Shown here: positions 58,932 through 64,000 of the stretch, piece by piece | Layout: every line of letters begins with the position of its first letter | Numbering within the stretch: position 1 is the first letter of the stretch | Assembly (NCBI GenBank): GCA_037367405.1 | Contig: JAZKJV010000609.1 | Span: 124,001 to 188,000, forward strand | DNA: 64,000 nucleotides | Direction of reading: 5' to 3' | Source of the DNA: Ottelia alismoides | Lineage: Eukaryota; Streptophyta; Magnoliopsida; Alismatales; Hydrocharitaceae | Program-made: the position numbers and the translations under genes | The notes under the pieces: generated by a model | The model's input: only the letters and a program-made list of their open reading frames with translations | Databases searched by the model: none | What the model was told of the DNA's origin: nothing

Positions 58932-61552
58932 CTGGGAGTTATTTTATCTTTCCACATTTTATGTATTTATCTTTTCTCTCATCTCTAATATGCAATTTAC
59001 CCAACATGGTATCTCCACTCTATATAAGAGAATCATAAGGCCTTATGAATAAGAACCTCGTTGTTTTATTCCACACGGTATCATAGCGATAGTCCTAGAC
59101 ATTGTTTTCGCTATCCTTGCACAAACTCCGCCTGCCGACCAACACCTTCCTCATGCACATGCCAACTCTGCTGTCGCAACAACCCTCGTGTGGCACCAAT
59201 CACACGCTCCAGTGGATGTTGTCACTGCCGCCATTGACTAGGTCACCATCCCTCATGCGTGTGTCATCTCCGCTACCACAACCATTGTGTGCCACTTCTT
59301 GCACACTCTGGTGGTTGTTGTTGTCGCCATCGGCTAGGTTAGTTGATGCTGCCCCAGCGGTAATCATGTCACATCCGAGATGTCACCATCAGGTGCTAGG
59401 GTTGCCACCAGTATCACCAGCCATCTATAGAAATCTAATGGCCGCCACCTCCTCTGTTACAGGTGATGATGCGTAAGGTACTAGTGCGACTAAGGAGTTA
59501 CTTGGACAACAATTCGTCACCAAGAATCTTGGTAATTTCTGATACTTCCTACTACTCGAGTTCACTAGGAACTAGAAAGGTTTTGTGATGACCTAGAGCA
59601 AGTACAATATTGATCTCCTCTTTGAGATAGTCACGACAGATTACAGACCTACCACTACTCCTATGAATTCTAGCATGAAGCTACATGATGATGATACATA
59701 GGATGTAGATAAAATAAGAGCTCGTAGGGAAGCTCCTTTATGTCACCATTACCATGCCAGGCATCTCCTTTGCTATGAGCAAAGTTAGCCATATATGGAG
59801 CAACTGGAACATACACATAAGAATGTGGTTCACATGATTATGAGATACCTGAAGACATCTCCAGGTACAAGATTGCTCTATAGTATAGAGACATTCCTCA
59901 CCATTACAACATGTGTAGATGCAACTTATGCAAGATGTCCCAAGGACGAGAAATCTAGCTCAAACTTTGCCATGTCCATAGGGGGCTCCTTAGAGTCATA
60001 GAGGAGCAAGAAGCAGACTACAGTTGCTAGATCTATTGCTAAGTCAATATACAAAGCCATGGCATAAGGAAGAACTAATATGATATGGGTTAGATCTAGG
60101 GGTGTTCAATGGTTTAGGGTCAAACGGGTACCCGCTCCAACCCAGTGATATGACCCTAGTATCACGAACCTGTGAAAAAATATCCGGGTCAGGTACTCGT
60201 AAATTGTTGACCCGTCAAAACAGATTAACCTGTTGGAAAACCCGCTGGAAGATTCGAGTACCTGATTTGGTTATCCGGGTATTCAACTGTCGTGCAAGTA
60301 CGTTTTTAGTGGACTTATTTATATGATTTGCATTACCATCATTGAAGGTCTGATAATCAACATCCACGTGTTGTTGCTCCATTTGAATTTTGACTATTGT
60401 ATATGATAAGAAAGTTGGAACTTGGAACTATATATTGACGAGGTATAATAATTGTTCCAAACTTTTATAGACAAAAATTAATCACAAGAGCTTGTTTGAC
60501 ATGGTTCGATCCAATTCCCTCGCAACCATCCAATATCAACATGTAATAATCGCTTAATTGGCGTCTTGAACGATTATCATATGAAATGGGACGCCCGGAT
60601 CCTTTTCTCGCCGTTCTCGGTCACAGCTAGGGTTTGAACTCCGCAGCTCATCATGCCGCGTATTCCCTCCTCCGTGACTCGCCCCGTTGCGCAACCCCTC
60701 CACGATTCACCACCCGACGCAGCCCCTGCTCCATGCCTTACCGCTCGACGCAACCACTCCTCCATGCCTTGTCGCGCAACGCAGCCCCTCCTCCATGACT
60801 CGCCGTGCTGCGTAGCCACTCCACGATTCAGCACCGGCGCAACCCCTGCTTCATGCTTTGCTGCTCGATGCAACCCTCCTCCATGCCTTAGCTTGTGCAA
60901 CCCCTCCTCCATGCTCTGACATATACATGTAGTGATACCGTTGAAATTACGAGTGATATAATAAAGTCATGTGTTTTTCGACATCTATATGCTTATTTTC
61001 ACAATATTAATAGACATATGCACCTTGTATTTTGTTAGTCACGGAAAAAATATATACTCATTCCACGGGTATCCGCGGGTACCCGTTACCCATTCATATA
61101 ATATGGGTACCCGTTAAAGCGGGTACCCATTCGAACGGGTCGAGTCGACCCATTGACCCGGTAATGATGGGTCGGGGCGGGACAATATCAAACGGGTCGG
61201 GTACCCGCCTATTGAGCATCCCTAGTTAGATCTGACTAACCTTGCTATTGATGTGTCTCTTCCTATGCATCTACAATGCGATGACTATGTTGCTCTTTTC
61301 ATTGCCAACAACTCAACCTTCGATGAGGACCGAGCACATTAAGGTAGATTGCCACTACACTCGTGACATGATTTAGAAGGGCCTTATCGCTACTTCCTAC
61401 GTCAGCTCAATGGAACATGCAACAGATGTTTTCATCAAGGATCTAATAAGAGGCCCATTTCAGATATGTTTCAAGCTTAACATGATTGGCATTTATGCTC
61501 CATTTTGAGGAGTGTTGGTAATTATTTTATCTTTCCATATTTTATATACTTA
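58932..61552 (+). mobile_element. Copia-B: decayed Ty1-copia split by hAT-5
   Basis: The 5' LTR is about 58932-59079, ending ...TATTCCACA. The primer site CGGTATCATAGCG follows. The 3' LTR starts TGTTGGTAATTATTTTATCT at 61513 after TTGAGGAG and is cut off by L1-D. Frames from about 59500 on read as the end of copia reverse transcriptase and RNase H with many stops: LGQQFVTKNLG, NSSMKLHDDD, EHTHKNVVHMIMRYLKTSPG, GGSLES, KKQTTVARS, and after hAT-5 VDCHYTRDMI and GPFQICFKLNMIGIYAP. Gag, protease and integrase are missing or unreadable, so a large internal deletion is likely. Confidence 0.85.
60097..61224. mobile_element. hAT-5: non-autonomous hAT in Copia-B RNase H
   Basis: An exact 8-bp target duplication, GTTAGATC, lies at 60089-60096 and 61225-61232. 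The ends are TAGGGGTGTTCAATGG / TAGGGATGCTCAATAG. CGGGTACCCG-type palindromes cluster near both ends (60115-60300 and 61065-61215). A C-rich central part (60590-60920) repeats CCCTCCTCCATG-like words and is not coding. No transposase. 1128 bp. Confidence 0.93.
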
Positions 61553-64000
61553 TTTTTTTTTTGAAACCAAGAAAAAGGGGGATACACTCAGTGGTGTTCA
61601 CCCCAATAAATTAGAAGGAAAGAAAGTCAGGGATACAAAGAAGAAAATAAAAAAAGAGCAACCCAGTGAAGGAGGCGAGAAACCTCCAGATATGGGCGTT
61701 AAAAAAAACAAAAGGGGAGGGGAAACAAAACACTAAGCAGCACTCCAATCCGCAACCAAAGCCCTCGCGCGAGAAAGCACGTTCTCCAGATAAAAGCGCT
61801 GCGCAGAGAAGATGGTCTCGTTACGACTAAGCCAAATCGACCATACACAAGCCACTGGTGCTAAGAGCCGCCTTCTAGTCATAAGTCTACTCGGGAAGAG
61901 AGAATCACATAAGGTCTCCATATCAGAAGCTTGCACCCAAGCCACGAGGGGATCCGCCCAAAGCCCCCGGACCATAGGGCAGAGAAAAAGGATATGGTCC
62001 AGGGATTCCACATTTGAATCGCACAGCACGCAAATATTGGAAATCGAGGGGATCAACCTTGAACAACGATCACGCGTCAAGAGTCCCTTTCTGCGGGCGA
62101 GCCATAAGAAGAAGACAATGCGCAAGGGCAGGCCCAAAGTCCAGAAGAAACCACAGTCTCTCACCAGGGAATCCGCGCGATCAGGCATAGAATCAAGCAA
62201 TGAAGCATAGGCCTTCCGAGTCAAGAAGCCACTATCCCTCCACGTCCAGTGATCCAAGCCCACAGAAGGCGAATCCACATGAGCAAGGACGTCCATCAAA
62301 GCAAGAGAATCCAAGAATCTCTGATCTGATAAGTTCCCCAGAAAGCGAGGAGACCAACACGCATTCACCCAGCAGCAAGCGACGGAGGCATCCTTATTCT
62401 CCGTCAAAGCAAATAGACGAGGGATCCGGACAGAGAGTGGTCCCCCCCCCAACCAACTATCATTCCAAAAGGAGAAGGCATGGCCGTCCCCCAAAACAGG
62501 CTTGAAGGACGCCATGTTCCTCAAGAAGACCTCCTGAACACCACGCTAGAACGGAGAGCGCGCCCGCATCACCCCCAAATGAAACTCGCCAACCCACTCC
62601 CTCCCATGAAGCGCCCTCAAAATCTCAATAAAGAAACTTTCATCTCTTCCCCACATCCTGCTTGCCCACTTAAGGAAGAAAGCGTCATTGACCAAGTTGA
62701 GGCATCTAACCCCCAAACCCCCTGCCTTCTTCTCCCTCGCCACCTCCTCCCAAGCGACCAGGTGAATCCCTCTCCCAACGACACCCGATTTCCCCCATAA
62801 GAATCTTTTGAAGCAGGACTCAAGTCTCCTGCAAATCCCAGCAGGGAGACGTCGAGTCGACAAAAAGTGCACCAGAATGGCTGCAAGGACCGATCGAAGA
62901 AGAACCAGCCTACCGCCTTTAGAGAGGAGAGTCGCGCGCCAACCTGCCAATCTCGCCTCCACCTTCTCAACCACCACACTCCAATCCCTAAGTCTTGGCC
63001 TCCCAACCACCAAAGGAAGGCCCAGGTAATCAATCGGAAGGCTCCCCAACGAAGAGCCCAGAATGTTGGCAAAATTCAACGCCTCAGCCTCTGAAAGGCC
63101 AAAAGGAATAACCTTAGATTTGTTTCCATTTATGCGCAGCCCGAATAAATCGCTAAAGGGATCCATAGTCACCGACATGGCCGCGACCTCAGAATCGTCC
63201 CCCTCAATAAAGCACAAAGTGTCGTCCGCAAATTGAATTATAGGCACGGAAATGGCTCCATTGGAGAATCACTTGGAGAGGCCCGCAGCAACAACCCGAG
63301 CCACCATACGAGCCAAGACGTCCGAAGAAAGAACAAATAGAAGGGGGGCCAGAGGGCATCCCTGGCGCAGGACCCGCCGCGATTGGAAGCCCCCCCCCCT
63401 TCCAATCCTCCATTGAGCAAGAGGGAAAAGGAGACGGTAGTCATGCACCTCCGCATCCATGAAATCCACCTCTCCGGGAAGCCGCGCCTCCTGAGGACCG
63501 ACCAAAGGAAAGCCCAATCAATGCTATCATAAGCCTTTGCGAAATCAATTTTCCAAAGAACCCTTGACGCCCCGAGGCTTTCCAATCCGCCACCAATTCC
63601 GACGCAACAACGATACAGTCCGATATTTGTCTCCCCTTAATGAAAGCCGCCTGAACGGGGGAAACAAGCGAGTCCAGAACTCTAGAGAGTCTCCTAGCCA
63701 GCACTTTAGCAACAATTAAATAGATGGCGTTTGATATCGAGATGGGGCGAAAATCCCCAATGTCCTCCGCCGCATCCCTCTTTGGAATCAATAGCAATAA
63801 GGATCTGTTCAACTTATCAAAACCCGCATTTCCTTCACAGAACTCCACAATCACCTCAGAAACGTCCGCTCCCACCAAGTCCCAAAAATCCCTAAAGAAC
63901 GCCACAGAAAAACCATTAGGCCTAGGGGAAGCATCAAGGCTACGATCCCATACAGCCTCTTTAGTCTCCAACAACGTAATTGGCCTAATAAGCATGGCAC
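61553..64000 (-). mobile_element. L1-D: L1 LINE, - strand, runs out of the window
   Basis: Poly-A (poly-T at 61553-61562) marks the 3' end, inside the Copia-B 3' LTR. Reading down from 64000, ORF2 shows reverse-transcriptase blocks [62 protein letters not shown] and the active site QFADDTLCF, then RINGNKSKVIPFG and PIDYLGLPLVVG. The later frame (62524 down to 61733) holds WNDSWLGGGPLS, the zinc-knuckle CVLCDSNVESLDHILFLCP and [17 protein letters not shown]. Frame changes near 63500, 63430 and 63250 and a stop near 62546 make it inactive as read. It is the longest L1 here; ORF1 and the endonuclease would lie beyond the window. Confidence 0.93.

Noticed and set aside
60577..60919. Cys/His/Pro-rich frames on both strands
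   Set aside because: Low-complexity C-rich repeat inside hAT-5; no domain and no splice or start context.
61812..63094. Several + strand frames of 70-130 codons
   Set aside because: They are antisense shadows of the L1-D ORF2 on the - strand, whose motifs (FADD, zinc knuckle) are unmistakable.

Overview
The window is nuclear DNA of a flowering plant. Evidence for this is spliced genes with GT-AG introns, a chloroplast Clp-protease adaptor gene, a type-B cytokinin response regulator, a plant mobile domain gene, and Ty1-copia, L1, RTE, hAT, PIF/Harbinger, Mutator and CACTA transposon remnants. I cannot fix the order or species. Gene density is low: about two well supported genes, one unrecognised gene and one decayed plant-mobile-domain gene in 64 kb. 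Most of the rest is nested repeats or AT-rich sequence.

Region 1-13.4 kb: the 3' two thirds of a ClpF-like gene (UVR motif plus YccV-like domain) on the + strand in six exons. Intron 4 is 12.26 kb because a non-autonomous LTR retrotransposon (here LTR-1, 1103-8231, target duplication ATGAT) landed in it. LTR-1 was then hit by a hAT element in its 5' LTR, an RTE LINE in its body (itself hit by an L1), and an L1 in its 3' LTR. A rearranged L1 carrying another hAT element, a MITE and an RTE fragment follow in the same intron.

Region 13.4-20.5 kb: fold-back elements, several with clean target duplications, one split by a tRNA-derived SINE, then a cluster of six palindromic units of about 350-470 bp sitting between short microsatellites. 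Region 20.5-24.5 kb: a decayed plant-mobile-domain gene (- strand) between matched inverted repeats, with palindromic motifs just inside both ends. Region 24.8-37 kb: one hAT element, MITEs, AT-rich DNA and no convincing gene.

Region 37-41 kb: a complete six-exon type-B response regulator (692 aa, receiver plus MYB-like DNA-binding domain), the best supported gene here. Region 41-52 kb: AT-rich DNA, a 3'-truncated Ty1-copia (45.8-48.6 kb) and MITEs. Region 52.9-53.9 kb: a small acidic plant gene on the - strand that I do not recognise. Region 55-64 kb: a TIR element, a second hAT of the 24.8 kb family, the 3' part of a second LTR-1 copy, a Ty1-copia whose RNase H is split by a hAT with an exact 8-bp target duplication, and at the right edge an L1 on the - strand running out of the window.

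The genes show no operon-like or functional link to each other. I found no CRISPR, phage, toxin system or biosynthetic cluster. The unusual content is structural: transposon nesting, the palindrome cluster, and the distinct palindromic motif that each hAT family carries near its ends.
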